Part shown: piece after piece, positions 44,359 to 53,832 of the stretch
Numbering within the stretch: the stretch's first letter is position 1
Layout: every line of letters begins with the position of its first letter
Assembly: GCA_040399685.1 (NCBI GenBank)
Contig: JBBART010000009.1
Coordinates: forward strand, 1-64,000
DNA from: CAIQQQ01 sp040399685
Lineage (GTDB): Bacteria; Pseudomonadota; Alphaproteobacteria; Acetobacterales; Acetobacteraceae
DNA length: 64,000 nucleotides
Direction: 5' to 3'
The notes under the pieces: generated by a model
What the model was told of the DNA's origin: nothing
The model's input: only the letters and a program-made list of their open reading frames with translations
Databases searched by the model: none
Program-made: the position numbers and the translations under genes

Positions 44359-45013
44359 TCATCTTCCTGCAGCGTGCTGGCGTCTGCCCGTTCTGTGACC
44401 TTCAACGGGAAGTCTGGAATTTGAAACATGCAGATTAAGGCGCCCCCCCCTGCAACGCACGTGCATTGATAAGCCATCGCGCCCTGCCGCCGAGGCTACA
44501 GAGGGTGGGTTAATAATTTATGTAAAGACAGACGCGCTGCCCCTGAAGGCGTGGCGATGACGATGAAGCGGTAGATGGCAGCAGCGCGCTTGCCGTCCGG
44601 GTCAGAGCGGGAAAACGCTCATATCTTCCGGCATGTGGTGGAAGATCGCGGCGGACGGCTCTGGTCCCCGGGGAATTACCGCCCGAAGAACCTCATAGGC
44701 AGGGGACGTGATGGTGTACGCTTGAGGTCATGACACCGAGACCGTGGCCTTGCCAACGGCAAATTCAACCACGGCAACTGCCGCACAGGCGGCACCCGTC
44801 CAGCGAAACACCAGAGCAATGCCCCCCCTATGCCTGAAAAGGCGCGGGGTGATCATGGTGGGGGAAGGCAGTTATGTCCTCTCGGATCATAGCCTCAACA
44901 CCATATCTTTTCCGTGAGTGACTGATAGGGTTCGGTGCGATATTCCCGCACCGAGTATGCCGCACGGATCATACAACCCATATTCCAACACCAGCTAAGA
45001 CGTTGAAATCGCG
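44359..45013. other. Intergenic region without intact genes
   Basis: This 655-base stretch between the kinase start and tRNA-Glu has no full-length reading frame that looks real. It includes the kinase promoter region and a probable IS66 transposase scrap. Several G/C homopolymer runs (for example near 44440 and 44822) add to its decayed look. Confidence 0.6.
44510..44615 (-). mobile_element. Probable IS66 transposase C-terminal remnant
   Basis: On the minus strand about 30 codons read AFSRSDPDGKRAAAIYRFIV, which resembles the conserved end of IS66 TnpC (GSD.GG.RAA.IY.LI). No stop-free frame of useful length flanks it and no terminal repeats were seen. This is a decayed fragment at best. Confidence 0.35.
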
Positions 45014-45089
45014 TGGCATCCCGTACCGGATTCGAACCGGTGTTAGCGCCGTGAAAGGGCGCCGTCCTAGGCCTCTAGACGAACGGGAC
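45014..45089 (-). tRNA. tRNA-Glu (anticodon TTC)
   Basis: The reverse complement folds as a 76-nt tRNA ending in an encoded CCA. The acceptor arms GTCCCGT/ACGGGAT pair with a G-T at the first position. The anticodon loop CTTTCAC gives TTC, the T-loop is GGTTCGAATCC, and TTCGTCTAGAGGCC is the typical tRNA-Glu D-arm region. It reads GAA and GAG codons. Confidence 0.95.
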
Positions 45090-45129
45090 ATTCGCGAGGA
45101 GCGTGGGGTAGCCGACACGGCCGCCGGGG

Positions 45130-46923
45130 TCAAGCGGCTTTGATGCGTGCGGCGTCCACAATCATGAATCCGGGGGTGGTTCTGCCGTTCCAGGTATCGG
45201 CGCGCACATGGCCCGCCACGTTCAACGGCATGCCATCACGCGCCAAAAGGGCAGTTGCCAGCGGGGTTTCACCGGCGCGGAACATCACAGCCTTCAAACG
45301 TGGGCCACCGCCCTCGCCTTCCAGAAAAACCCGCAGCGTGTTGCCTTCCTTCCCGATTCGCTCCGCATGCGCCACCCGCACGCGGGACAGCACCAGGATC
45401 GGTTCCTCGTTGGCCGGGCCGAACGGCGCCAGCCGGCCGATCTGAGTGGCCAACTCAACCGTGCAGCCGGCGACCGAGACAGCGCCCTCCACCCGCAGAT
45501 CGGCCGCCTTGGGCAGATCCGCGGCGCCAGACAGGCGTTCGTCGAGAAAAGCGTGAAACGCCGGCAGATCCTGTTCCTTGATGCCAAAGCCAGCCGCCAT
45601 CGCATGCCCGCCACCGCTGATGAGCAGGCCGTGGGCGCGGGCGGCAATCACGGCGGCCCCAAGGTCGATTCCAGGCACCGACCGGCCTGAGCCCTTCGCC
45701 AGACCGTCTGCGACCGCTGCCACGCAGGCAGGGCGGTTGAAACGCTCCTTGATGCGGCCGGCGACGATACCCACCACGCCGGCGTGCCACTGGCTGCCCG
45801 AGACGAGCACGCTGGCGTGGCCGGCGTCGATCTGGGTCTGCGCCTGGCGCATCGCCTCATCGAGCATGTCGGCCTCCACCACCTGGCGGGTGCGGTTGAT
45901 GCTGTCGAGCGTGGCGGCAAGGCTGCGGGCGTCCATCTCGTCCGCGCTCAACAGCAGGCGCAGGCCGAGATCTGACTCGCTGATGCGCCCGGCGGCGTTG
46001 ATGCGTGGCCCCAATGCCCAGCCGAGGCTCATGGCGTTTGGTTTTTCGACGATCTTCGCCACTTCCAGCAGGGCCGCCAGCCCCGGACGGCCGCGCCGTT
46101 CGAGCACTTTCAAGCCAGCCGAGACAAATGCCCGGTTGAGGCCGGTCAGCGGCATCACGTCGCACACTGTCGATAGGGCCACGAGGTCCAGAAGGTCCTT
46201 CAGGTCCGGCTCATGCCGCTCGGCGAAAAATCCAGCTTTGCGCAGCACGCGCTGGGTGGCGATGACGGTCATGAACGCCACGCCGCCAGCGCACAGCATG
46301 CGCAGGCCGGAATCGCAGTCTGGCCTGTTCGGATTGACCACCGCCACCACGTCCGGAATGCGTCCCTGGGAGGCGTGGTGGTCCAGCACGACCACATCGG
46401 CCACGCCCTTGAGGGTGGCGAGCACATCCGCCGCCGCCGTGCCGCAATCCACGCACACGATCAACGTGGCGCCACGCGCGGCCAGCCCCGCCAGCGCCGG
46501 CGCGTTCGGGCCGTAGCCTTCCGTCATCCGGTCGGGCACGTAGGGCAGCACGGTGCAGCCAAGTTGCCGCAAAACCAATGAGATGATGGCCGCGCTGCAC
46601 GCGCCATCCACGTCGTAATCGCCGAACACGCCCACCGTCTCGCCGTGCCGGATGGCATCGGCCAGACGATTGGCGGCGCGGTCCATATCCATCATGCAGG
46701 ACGGGTCCGGCATCAACCCGCGCAGGGTCGGCTCCAGAAAATTGGCCGCTCCCTCCGCGTCGATCCCGCGGGCCGCAAGCAGGCGGCCCACGATCTCCGG
46801 CAATCCCAGGCGCTGGGCGATCGCCTGCCCCACCCGTTCCTCCGCCTCCCGCCAGACCCAACGACGGCCTGACAGGCTGGTGCTGACGCCGAGTGCGTCC
46901 GGTGGGGTCAGTAGCTCGCCCAC
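45130..46923 (-). CDS. recJ: Single-stranded-DNA-specific exonuclease RecJ
   Basis: A 597-residue DHH-family 5'-3' exonuclease used in recombination and mismatch repair. Motif I is DYDVDG (102-107), the DHH triad is at 181-183 (VVLDHHASQG), and the DHHA1 half has GGGHAMAAGFGI. The C-terminal OB-like part is present. The GTG at 46923 overlaps the end of glpX by 16 bases. Length is normal for the family. Confidence 0.95.
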   Translation of the reverse strand: MGELLTPPDALGVSTSLSGRRWVWREAEERVGQAIAQRLGLPEIVGRLLAARGIDAEGAANFLEPTLRGLMPDPSCMMDMDRAANRLADAIRHGETVGVFGDYDVDGACSAAIISLVLRQLGCTVLPYVPDRMTEGYGPNAPALAGLAARGATLIVCVDCGTAAADVLATLKGVADVVVLDHHASQGRIPDVVAVVNPNRPDCDSGLRMLCAGGVAFMTVIATQRVLRKAGFFAERHEPDLKDLLDLVALSTVCDVMPLTGLNRAFVSAGLKVLERRGRPGLAALLEVAKIVEKPNAMSLGWALGPRINAAGRISESDLGLRLLLSADEMDARSLAATLDSINRTRQVVEADMLDEAMRQAQTQIDAGHASVLVSGSQWHAGVVGIVAGRIKERFNRPACVAAVADGLAKGSGRSVPGIDLGAAVIAARAHGLLISGGGHAMAAGFGIKEQDLPAFHAFLDERLSGAADLPKAADLRVEGAVSVAGCTVELATQIGRLAPFGPANEEPILVLSRVRVAHAERIGKEGNTLRVFLEGEGGGPRLKAVMFRAGETPLATALLARDGMPLNVAGHVRADTWNGRTTPGFMIVDAARIKAA

Positions 46924-47891
46924 GTCTTGGTCTGGAAGTTGTGATAGGCCTCAACAAAACGCATCGTGCCGGACTTGCTGCGCATCACGATCGAATGCGT
47001 GGTGGCCCCGGCCGGGGTGCGGCGCACGCCGCGCAGCATGGCGCCGGTGGTAACGCCCGTGGCCGCGAACATCACGTCGCCCTTGGCCATGTCCATGATG
47101 TCGAACTTGCGGTCCGGATCGGTGATGCCCATGGCGATGGCGCGGGCACGCTGGGCGTCGTCCTCATACATCAGGCGGCCCTGGATCTGGCCGTCAACGC
47201 ACCGCAGGGCCGCTGCCGAGAGAACGCCCTCAGGGGCGCCGCCCCAGCCCATGTAGATGTCGATGCCGCTGTCCGGCTGGCTGGTGGCGATCACGCCGGC
47301 CACGTCGCCGTCCGAGATCAGGATGATGCGGGCGCCAGCTTCACGCGTCTTGGCGATCAATTCTTTGTGACGGTCGCGGTCCAGGATGCAGGCCGTGAGG
47401 TCGGAGATGTCCACCTTGCGGGCACGGGCGAGGTTGCGCAGGTTCTCGGCCACGCTGTTGTCGAGATCGACCACGCCGCGCGGCAGACCGCCGCCAACGG
47501 CAATCTTGTCCATGTAGCAATCCGGCGCGTGCAGGAAGCAGCCCTTTTCGGCCAAGGCCAGCGTGGCCATGGCGTTCGGCCCGCCCTTGGCGGTCAAGGT
47601 CGTGCCTTCGAGCGGATCGACGGCGATGTCCATCTCGGGGCCGCCCTGGCCCACTTTCTCGCCGATATACAGCATCGGCGCTTCGTCCATCTCGCCTTCG
47701 CCGATCACCACAGTGCCGTTGATGGCCACCGAGTCGAACGCGCGGCGCATGGCTTCAACGGCGGCGCCGTCCGCCTCGTTCTTGTGGCCAAGGCCCATCC
47801 AGCGTGAGGCCGCCAGGGCCGCCGCCTCGGTCACGCGCACCAGTTCCAGCGCCAGGTTGCGATCGGTCTTTTGTTCGACGTCGTGGGCCAT
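46908..47891 (-). CDS. glpX: Fructose-1,6-bisphosphatase class II (GlpX)
   Basis: A 327-residue class II FBPase for gluconeogenesis and, where present, the Calvin cycle. It has the family's GEGEMDEAPMLYIGEK and VDPLEGTTLTAKG metal-site motifs, then GVVDLDNSVAENL and a GWGGAPEG loop. GAGGAA is about nine bases before the ATG at 47891. Its position after the homoserine dehydrogenase and before recJ is a known neighbour order in alphaproteobacteria. Confidence 0.95.
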   Translation of the reverse strand: MAHDVEQKTDRNLALELVRVTEAAALAASRWMGLGHKNEADGAAVEAMRRAFDSVAINGTVVIGEGEMDEAPMLYIGEKVGQGGPEMDIAVDPLEGTTLTAKGGPNAMATLALAEKGCFLHAPDCYMDKIAVGGGLPRGVVDLDNSVAENLRNLARARKVDISDLTACILDRDRHKELIAKTREAGARIILISDGDVAGVIATSQPDSGIDIYMGWGGAPEGVLSAAALRCVDGQIQGRLMYEDDAQRARAIAMGITDPDRKFDIMDMAKGDVMFAATGVTTGAMLRGVRRTPAGATTHSIVMRSKSGTMRFVEAYHNFQTKTWASY

Positions 47892-47902
47892 CAATCTATT
47901 CC

Positions 47903-49195
47903 TCAGGCTGGTTCGATACGGATCAGTGCCGGTGTCTCAAGCACGCTGTCCAGGGCAGAAATGCGATCTATCGCCGCAATCATCGCCGCCTCACGCGTCT
48001 CATGGGTCACAATGACCACCGGAACCGCCTCGCCAGGCGCACGGCCGCGCTGGAGCATGCTGCCCATGGACACGCCAGCATCGCGCAATGCGGCCGTCAC
48101 GTCGGCGATCACGCCGGGGCGATCAACCACCATCAGGCGCAGGTAATAGGCGCCGACATGGCCCACCATCGAGACAGATGGCGCGTTGGACAGCGAACCG
48201 ATGCCAGCGCCCCAAACCGGCGTCACGCGGTCACGCGCGATGTCGATCAGGTCGGCCACCACGGCCGAGGCGGTTGGCCCCGCCCCTGCGCCACGGCCTT
48301 CCAGCATCACGCGGCCGACGAAATCCCCCTCGGCGACCACGGCATTGAACACGCCGTCAACGCGGGCGATCGAGGCCTGCTCTGGCACCATGCACGGGTG
48401 CACGCGGGCTTCGACGCCCTCGGCGGTCTGGCGCGCAATGCCCAGCAGCTTGATGCGAAAGCCGAGTTCAGCGGCGAAGGCGATATCCAGCGCCGTGATG
48501 GCGCGGATGCCCTCAACATGCACGGCATCGAACGCCACCGGCCGGCCGAATGCCAACGCCGCCAGAATGGCAAGCTTGTGGGCGGCATCGATGCCATCGA
48601 CGTCGAACGCCGGATCGGCTTCGGCGTAACCAAGCTTCTGCGCATCGGCCAGCACGTCCGCGAAGTCGCGCTTCTGCTCGCGCATCACGGTAAGGATGTA
48701 GTTGCAGGTGCCATTCAGGATGCCGGACACCTTGCTGATGCGGTTGCCAGACAGGCCCTCGCGCAGCGCCTTGATTACCGGAATGCCACCGGCCACGGCG
48801 GCTTCGAACGCCAGCGTGGTGCCGGTGCGCTCGGCCAAGCCTGCCAGTTCCGCACCATGCACGGCCACCAGCGCCTTGTTGGCTGTCACCACCGGCTTGC
48901 CGGCGGACAGCGCGGCTTCGACCAGAGCCCGGGCCGGGCCGTCAGAGCCGCCCATCACCTCGACGATGACGTCGATATCAGGGTCAGTCGCCATGGCAAT
49001 GGGATTGTCGAACCAGCGCAACCCGTCCAACGACACGCCGCGGTCCAGGCCCCGGTTGCGGGCCGAGACGGCGGTGACGACGATGTCGCGGCCTGCGCGG
49101 GCCGAGACCAGATCGGCGTTGTCGCGCAGCATCTTCACCACGCCGGCACCGACCGTGCCGAGGCCGGCGAGGCCGACCGAAAGAGGGCGGGTCAT
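47903..49195 (-). CDS. hom: Homoserine dehydrogenase
   Basis: A 430-residue monofunctional enzyme that reduces aspartate semialdehyde to homoserine for threonine and methionine synthesis. The NAD(P) motif is VGLAGLGTVGAGVVKML at the start. The family signature spans GILNGTCNYILTVM with ADPAFDVDGIDAAHK, and a C-terminal ACT domain (YYLRLMVVDRPGVIADV) is expected to sense threonine. The ATG overlaps the aminotransferase stop by four bases, and glpX starts 12 bases after it. Confidence 0.95.
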   Translation of the reverse strand: MTRPLSVGLAGLGTVGAGVVKMLRDNADLVSARAGRDIVVTAVSARNRGLDRGVSLDGLRWFDNPIAMATDPDIDVIVEVMGGSDGPARALVEAALSAGKPVVTANKALVAVHGAELAGLAERTGTTLAFEAAVAGGIPVIKALREGLSGNRISKVSGILNGTCNYILTVMREQKRDFADVLADAQKLGYAEADPAFDVDGIDAAHKLAILAALAFGRPVAFDAVHVEGIRAITALDIAFAAELGFRIKLLGIARQTAEGVEARVHPCMVPEQASIARVDGVFNAVVAEGDFVGRVMLEGRGAGAGPTASAVVADLIDIARDRVTPVWGAGIGSLSNAPSVSMVGHVGAYYLRLMVVDRPGVIADVTAALRDAGVSMGSMLQRGRAPGEAVPVVIVTHETREAAMIAAIDRISALDSVLETPALIRIEPA

Positions 49196-50412
49196 ACCGT
49201 TTCCTGCGTCATGGAGGGTTCCGAGGGAGAGGCGTTGTCGGATTGCAGGAAATTCTTGATGTGGCGCAGCGCCTGGCGCAGACGGTGGGTGTTTTCCACC
49301 AGGGCGATGCGGACATGGGTATCGCCATGCTCGCCGAAGCCAATGCCCGGCGCCACGGCCACGTGGGCGCGGTCCAGCAGCAGCTTGCTGAATTCCACAC
49401 TGCCCAGATGGGCATAGCGCGCCGGGATCGGCGCCCAGGCGAACATCGAGCCTTCGGGGCTTGGCACGTCCCAGCCCGCATTGTGCAGGCCACGGATCAG
49501 CACATCGCGCCGATCCTTGTAGAGCGCCCGCATCTCGGCCACGCAATCCTGCGGGCCGTTGAGGGCTGCGGTGGCGGCAATCTGGATGGGCGCGAAGGCG
49601 CCGTAGTCGAGATAGGATTTCATCCGCGTCAGCGCGTCGATCAAGCGCGGGTTGCCGGCGGCAAAGCCCATGCGCCAGCCCGGCATGGAATAGGTTTTCG
49701 ACAGCGAGGTGAATTCCACCGCGATATCCTTCGCGCCGTCGATCTGCAAAATCGAGGGCGGAATGTTGTCGCCGAAATAGATTTCCGAATAGGCGAGATC
49801 GGACATGATCCAGATCTCGTGCTTGCGGCAGAAATTGACGATCTTTTGATAGAAGTTGAGATCAGCTAGGTAAGCCGTTGGATTCGAAGGAAAGTTCACG
49901 ATCAACGCGGTCGGCTTCGGCACCGAATGGCGCACCGCCTGGTCCAGCGCTTCCAACATCCGGTCATCCGGCGTGGCCGGAATGCTGCGCACCGAGGCGC
50001 CGGCGATGATGAAGCCGAACTGATGGATCGGGTAGGACGGGTTCGGCACCAGAATGGTGTCGCCCGGGCTGGTAATGGCGGCCGCGAGGTTGGCGAGCCC
50101 CTCCTTCGAGCCGAGCGTGGCCACCACTTCCGTCTCGGGGTCAAGCTTCACACTGAAGCGGCGGTCATAGTAGCTGGCCAAGGCACGGCGCAGGCCGGGA
50201 ATGCCCTTGCTGACCGAATAGCGATGCGTGCGCGGATCGGCGACCGCCTCGACCAGCTTGGCAACGATATGTGGCGGCGTGGCGCTGTCGGGATTGCCCA
50301 TCCCCAGGTCGATGATGTCGGCGCCGGCAGCACGGAACTTGGCTTTCGCCTTGTTAACCTCGGCAAAAACATAAGGCGGCAGGCGGCGGATACGATGGAA
50401 CTCTTCGGGCAT
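49192..50412 (-). CDS. PLP-dependent aminotransferase (AlaC / class I-II)
   Basis: A 406-residue fold-type I aminotransferase. The PLP lysine is in SLSKTYSMPGWRMGF, preceded by IVNFPSNPTAY and SDLAYSEIYFGDN. MPEEFHRIRRLPPYVFAEVN and DLGMGNPD at the N-terminus are typical of AlaC-type alanine aminotransferases, which are often misnamed LL-diaminopimelate aminotransferases. It overlaps hom by four bases, so its pathway is likely aspartate-family or alanine metabolism. Substrate is not certain. Confidence 0.9.
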   Translation of the reverse strand: MPEEFHRIRRLPPYVFAEVNKAKAKFRAAGADIIDLGMGNPDSATPPHIVAKLVEAVADPRTHRYSVSKGIPGLRRALASYYDRRFSVKLDPETEVVATLGSKEGLANLAAAITSPGDTILVPNPSYPIHQFGFIIAGASVRSIPATPDDRMLEALDQAVRHSVPKPTALIVNFPSNPTAYLADLNFYQKIVNFCRKHEIWIMSDLAYSEIYFGDNIPPSILQIDGAKDIAVEFTSLSKTYSMPGWRMGFAAGNPRLIDALTRMKSYLDYGAFAPIQIAATAALNGPQDCVAEMRALYKDRRDVLIRGLHNAGWDVPSPEGSMFAWAPIPARYAHLGSVEFSKLLLDRAHVAVAPGIGFGEHGDTHVRIALVENTHRLRQALRHIKNFLQSDNASPSEPSMTQETV

Positions 50413-50456
50413 GGTGGCGGGTCCAAATGCGGCGGTAGCGAGTGGGGGAAATTGGA

Positions 50457-51446
50457 TCAGTTAACAAGTCGAGCGGCGGCGCCTCGGCCCTGGGCCTCGG
50501 CATTGATCCGGATCTGCGATGCCGGCACGCCGGTGGCCATGAGCCGTGAGGCCACCACCCGGGCGCGTTCGAGCGCCAATGGCAGAGCCAGAGCCTGGGC
50601 GCGGGCGTCGCTGCCGATCTGTTCGCCATAACCGGTGACGGCCACGACGTTGGCGCCCCGCTGCTGGCTGAGTTGCTTCAACGCCACCAATGCGGATGGC
50701 GGCAGTTCGGCAGAACCGGACGCAAAAGCCACCAGCACCGGCGCGCCGGGGGCTGCAGCCACCACAGGCGCCGGCGGCGCGGGCGGTTGCACCGGCGGCG
50801 GCGTTGGCGTCACCAGCGCAGGAACCCCGGGGAGAATGGGCGGCGGCGGCGGCAGCGCAGGCACAGCCGCCAAGGATTCGAGCTGTTCGGCCGGCCGGCC
50901 CACACCCGGCGCACGATCCGCGACAGCCGAGGCGGGCGGCGATGCTGCTTCAGGGAGTGGCGCCAGGGCAGCGGACTGCACGGGCTGGACCGGCGCACGG
51001 CGCGGCGGGGTTGCGGGCGTGTTCGGCAAAGCAGGTTGCGGCGGCCCAAGCGGCCCCACGCGGCGCGGCGCGGCATCGGCTGCGGGCAGGCTGGCCCCGG
51101 CTGCTTCCTCATCCGCCGGACGTGGCGTGGGCTGCACCGGCTTTGCCGGAGCCTGCGGCATTGGCGCCAGCGGCGTCAGGCTTGCGGCATATTGCGCATT
51201 GGTGCGATCGGCGACGAGACCACGGCCGATGGTGCCACGCACGGCCTGTTCGATCGGCGCCGGACGGGCCGGGACGCTGGCCAAATTTGGATACGCCGCA
51301 TTCACATTCGGCGGCGGCGGCCGCTGCTCGGCCACTGTTCCACCTTCGAGCGAATGGTACCAATCCGCCGGATTCAGGCTGGGGGACGCACAGGATGCGA
51401 GGGCCAACAACAACGCGAACGGCCCGTGCCTTAAACTTTGTTTCAT
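50457..51446 (-). CDS. Proline-rich lipoprotein with OmpA-like C-terminal domain
   Basis: A 329-residue lipoprotein. The signal ends at a lipobox (LALASC, about residue 19). A long Pro/Ala-rich low-complexity middle (about residues 30-225), enough to span the periplasm, leads to an OmpA-like domain (PVLVAFASGSAELPPSALVAL, with GYGEQ and SQIRINAEAQG) that is expected to bind peptidoglycan. No good Shine-Dalgarno precedes the ATG at 51446; 51455 is also possible. It diverges from phaC. Confidence 0.82.
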   Translation of the reverse strand: MKQSLRHGPFALLLALASCASPSLNPADWYHSLEGGTVAEQRPPPPNVNAAYPNLASVPARPAPIEQAVRGTIGRGLVADRTNAQYAASLTPLAPMPQAPAKPVQPTPRPADEEAAGASLPAADAAPRRVGPLGPPQPALPNTPATPPRRAPVQPVQSAALAPLPEAASPPASAVADRAPGVGRPAEQLESLAAVPALPPPPPILPGVPALVTPTPPPVQPPAPPAPVVAAAPGAPVLVAFASGSAELPPSALVALKQLSQQRGANVVAVTGYGEQIGSDARAQALALPLALERARVVASRLMATGVPASQIRINAEAQGRGAAARLVN

Positions 51447-51687
51447 GGCGCGGACCATGGGAGGAAGCCCGAGGCAGCACAAGCCCTGCATTGCATGCTT
51501 AATGGGCAAACGGGCGACGCGCGGCGCGGCTTTTCTGCGGCCTTGAACCGGGTTGCCCACGGCTGTAACACCATACATTTGATACAGTCGACTAAACGAC
51601 ATTGGACGGCCCCGCTTCGCGTCAGTGCTTCACACTTGGTGAGGTATCTCTAGCGCGTCAGGCGGGTCCGCGGAAAGGACGCCTGCG

Positions 51688-53514
51688 ATGGCCGACTCCA
51701 CGACGCCGGGCAACGGCGCCCAAAGCCCTGCGGACAGCGCGAACGGCTCGTTCGCCAATCCCGCGGCCCTTGGTCAATCCATGGCCGGGATTGCCGAACG
51801 GTCTCAGCGAATCGTGGCCGAATGGCTCGAACGCCAGACCGAGGAAGGCCCGCCCCGGCCCGACCCACTGCATATCGGCGGCGCGTTTCTGGAAATGACC
51901 GCCAAGCTGATCGCGAACCCGGCCAAGCTGGTGCAGGCGCAGATCGGCTTCTGGCAGGACTACATGCTGCTCTGGCAGAACACCGCCCGGCGCATGATGG
52001 GCGAACAATCGACCCCGGTGATCCAGGCCGACCCCAAGGACAAGCGCTTCCGCGATGACGCCTGGAAGGACAGCGAGGTGTTTGACTTCATCAAGCAGTC
52101 CTACCTGCTCTCCGCCCGCTTCGTGCAGGACGTGGTGACGGAGGTGGAAGACCTGCCGCCGCAGACCGCCCAGAAGGTGGATTTCTACGCCCGCCAGTTC
52201 GTCGATGCGATGAGCCCGTCGAACTTCCTGCTGACCAATCCCGAAGTGCTGCGCAAAACCGCCGAGACCGGCGGCGAGAACCTCATCCGCGGCCTGAACA
52301 ACCTGCTGAGCGACCTTGAACGCGGCAAGGGCAAGCTGCGCATCAAGATGACCGACGCGGACGCCTTCAAGCTCGGCGAGAACATCGCGATCTCCCCCGG
52401 CCGCGTGGTCTATCAAAACGCGCTGATGCAGCTGATCCAATATTCCCCCAGCACCGAGAAGGTGCTGAAGCGGCCGCTGCTGATCGTGCCGCCCTGGATC
52501 AACAAGTTCTACATCCTCGACCTGCGGCCCAAGAACAGCTTCGTGCGCTGGGCGGTCAGCCAGGGTCACACCGTGTTCATGATCTCCTGGGTGAACCCGG
52601 ATGAAACCCTGCACGACAAAAGCTTTGAAGACTACATGAAGGAAGGCGTGCTGGCGGCACTCGACGCGATCGAGACCGTCACCGGCGAGAAGGCCATCAA
52701 CGCCATAGGCTATTGCCTGGGCGGCACGCTGCTCGGCTGCGCGCTCGCCTGGATGGCGGCCCGCCACGACACCCGCATCAAATCGGCCACTTTCTTCGTC
52801 TCGATGCTCGACTTCAAGGAGACCGGCGAACTCAACGTGTTCATCGATGAGGAGCAGTTGCAGGCGCTTGAGGAGAAGATGAACAAGCGCGGCTTCCTCG
52901 AAGGCTCGGAGATGTCCAGCACGTTCAACATGCTGCGCGCCAACGACCTCATCTGGTCGTTCGTGGTGAACAACTATCTGATGGGCAACGACCCCTTTCC
53001 GTTCGACCTGCTGTATTGGAACGGCGATTCCACGCGGATGCCGGCCGCGATGCACAGCTTCTACCTGCGCAACATGTACCAGGAGAACCGGCTGAGCACG
53101 CCGGGCGGCATCACTTTGGACGGCACGGCCATCGATCTCGGCATCATCAAGACGCCGGCCTATTTCCTGTCCACGCGCGAGGACCATATCGCGCCGTGGA
53201 AGACCACCTATACCGGCGCCAGGCTGTTGGGCGGCAAGAACCGCTTCGTGCTGGCCGCCTCCGGCCACATTGCCGGCGTGGTCAATCCGCCCGAGGCTGG
53301 CAAATACAGCCATTGGATCAACCCAGAACTGCCGAAGACGCCCGACGAATGGTTCGAAGGGGCAACCGAGATCGCCGGCACCTGGTGGTCGGACTGGCAG
53401 CGCTGGGTCACAATACAAGGCGGCGCCAGTGCGCGCGCGCTGGTGCCTGCCCGCGAGCCCGCCGAAGGGGTCGAAGCGGCGCCGGGGTCGTATGTGCGGG
53501 TGCAGATCAGCTAG
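51688..53514 (+). CDS. phaC: Class I polyhydroxyalkanoate synthase
   Basis: A 608-residue class I PHA synthase that polymerises short-chain 3-hydroxyacyl-CoA into granules. The nucleophile is Cys343 in the lipase-like box GYCLGG, with Asp499 in STREDHIAPW and His527 in ASGHIAGV completing the triad. The N-terminal PhaC_N domain has DPLHIGGAFLEM and WQDYMLLWQNTARRM. GGAAAGGA is 12-13 bases before the ATG. phaA, phaB and phasin genes are not adjacent. Repeat copy B follows directly. Confidence 0.95.
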   Translation: MADSTTPGNGAQSPADSANGSFANPAALGQSMAGIAERSQRIVAEWLERQTEEGPPRPDPLHIGGAFLEMTAKLIANPAKLVQAQIGFWQDYMLLWQNTARRMMGEQSTPVIQADPKDKRFRDDAWKDSEVFDFIKQSYLLSARFVQDVVTEVEDLPPQTAQKVDFYARQFVDAMSPSNFLLTNPEVLRKTAETGGENLIRGLNNLLSDLERGKGKLRIKMTDADAFKLGENIAISPGRVVYQNALMQLIQYSPSTEKVLKRPLLIVPPWINKFYILDLRPKNSFVRWAVSQGHTVFMISWVNPDETLHDKSFEDYMKEGVLAALDAIETVTGEKAINAIGYCLGGTLLGCALAWMAARHDTRIKSATFFVSMLDFKETGELNVFIDEEQLQALEEKMNKRGFLEGSEMSSTFNMLRANDLIWSFVVNNYLMGNDPFPFDLLYWNGDSTRMPAAMHSFYLRNMYQENRLSTPGGITLDGTAIDLGIIKTPAYFLSTREDHIAPWKTTYTGARLLGGKNRFVLAASGHIAGVVNPPEAGKYSHWINPELPKTPDEWFEGATEIAGTWWSDWQRWVTIQGGASARALVPAREPAEGVEAAPGSYVRVQIS

Positions 53515-53753
53515 AGCGTGATCGCCTGAAGTCGATCCGACCTGGAGAGAGTTGAGAATTTCGTCTGGCAGAAAATATCAAGGCAGGCGGAGGGGTTCTT
53601 TTTTGAAAAAGAACCAAAACTTCATGAATTCAGGTGCATGGCGCGGTATCTGCCGCGCCATGCACTGAAATGGATGCAAGTCTTTTTGCTTCTTTTTCTT
53701 CAGAAAAAGAAGACCTTCCTCTCCTGACGATCGCTTCAACCTAAAGCGATCGG
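53515..53753. repeat. Hairpin-rich interspersed repeat, copy B
   Basis: Homologous to 14683-14938. It has three hairpins: 53594-53615 (GGTTC arms), a perfect 12-bp middle stem at 53635-53664 (TGCATGGCGCGG with its complement) and 53689-53712 (CTTCTTTTTC with GAAAAAGAAG). The middle stem differs in sequence from copy A but still pairs, which argues for selection on RNA or cruciform structure. The rest of the spacer up to 53832 holds no gene. Confidence 0.85.
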
Positions 53754-53832
53754 GCTCTATCGCGACAAGCACGGCCAAGGGGCGCTGCCTCCTGGACCTG
53801 AGCGCAGGGCGAAGCCGTTAGCACCCTTGGCT

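Noticed and set aside
45014..45089. tRNA-Glu as an active integration site with flanking att repeats
   Set aside because: No integrase and no second copy of the tRNA 3' end were seen in the window.
47804..49417. 537-codon plus-strand reading frame
   Set aside because: Antisense to glpX, hom and the aminotransferase, all of which have clear family motifs; a high-GC shadow frame.
51658..53418. 586-codon minus-strand reading frame
   Set aside because: Antisense to phaC, whose active-site motifs are unmistakable.
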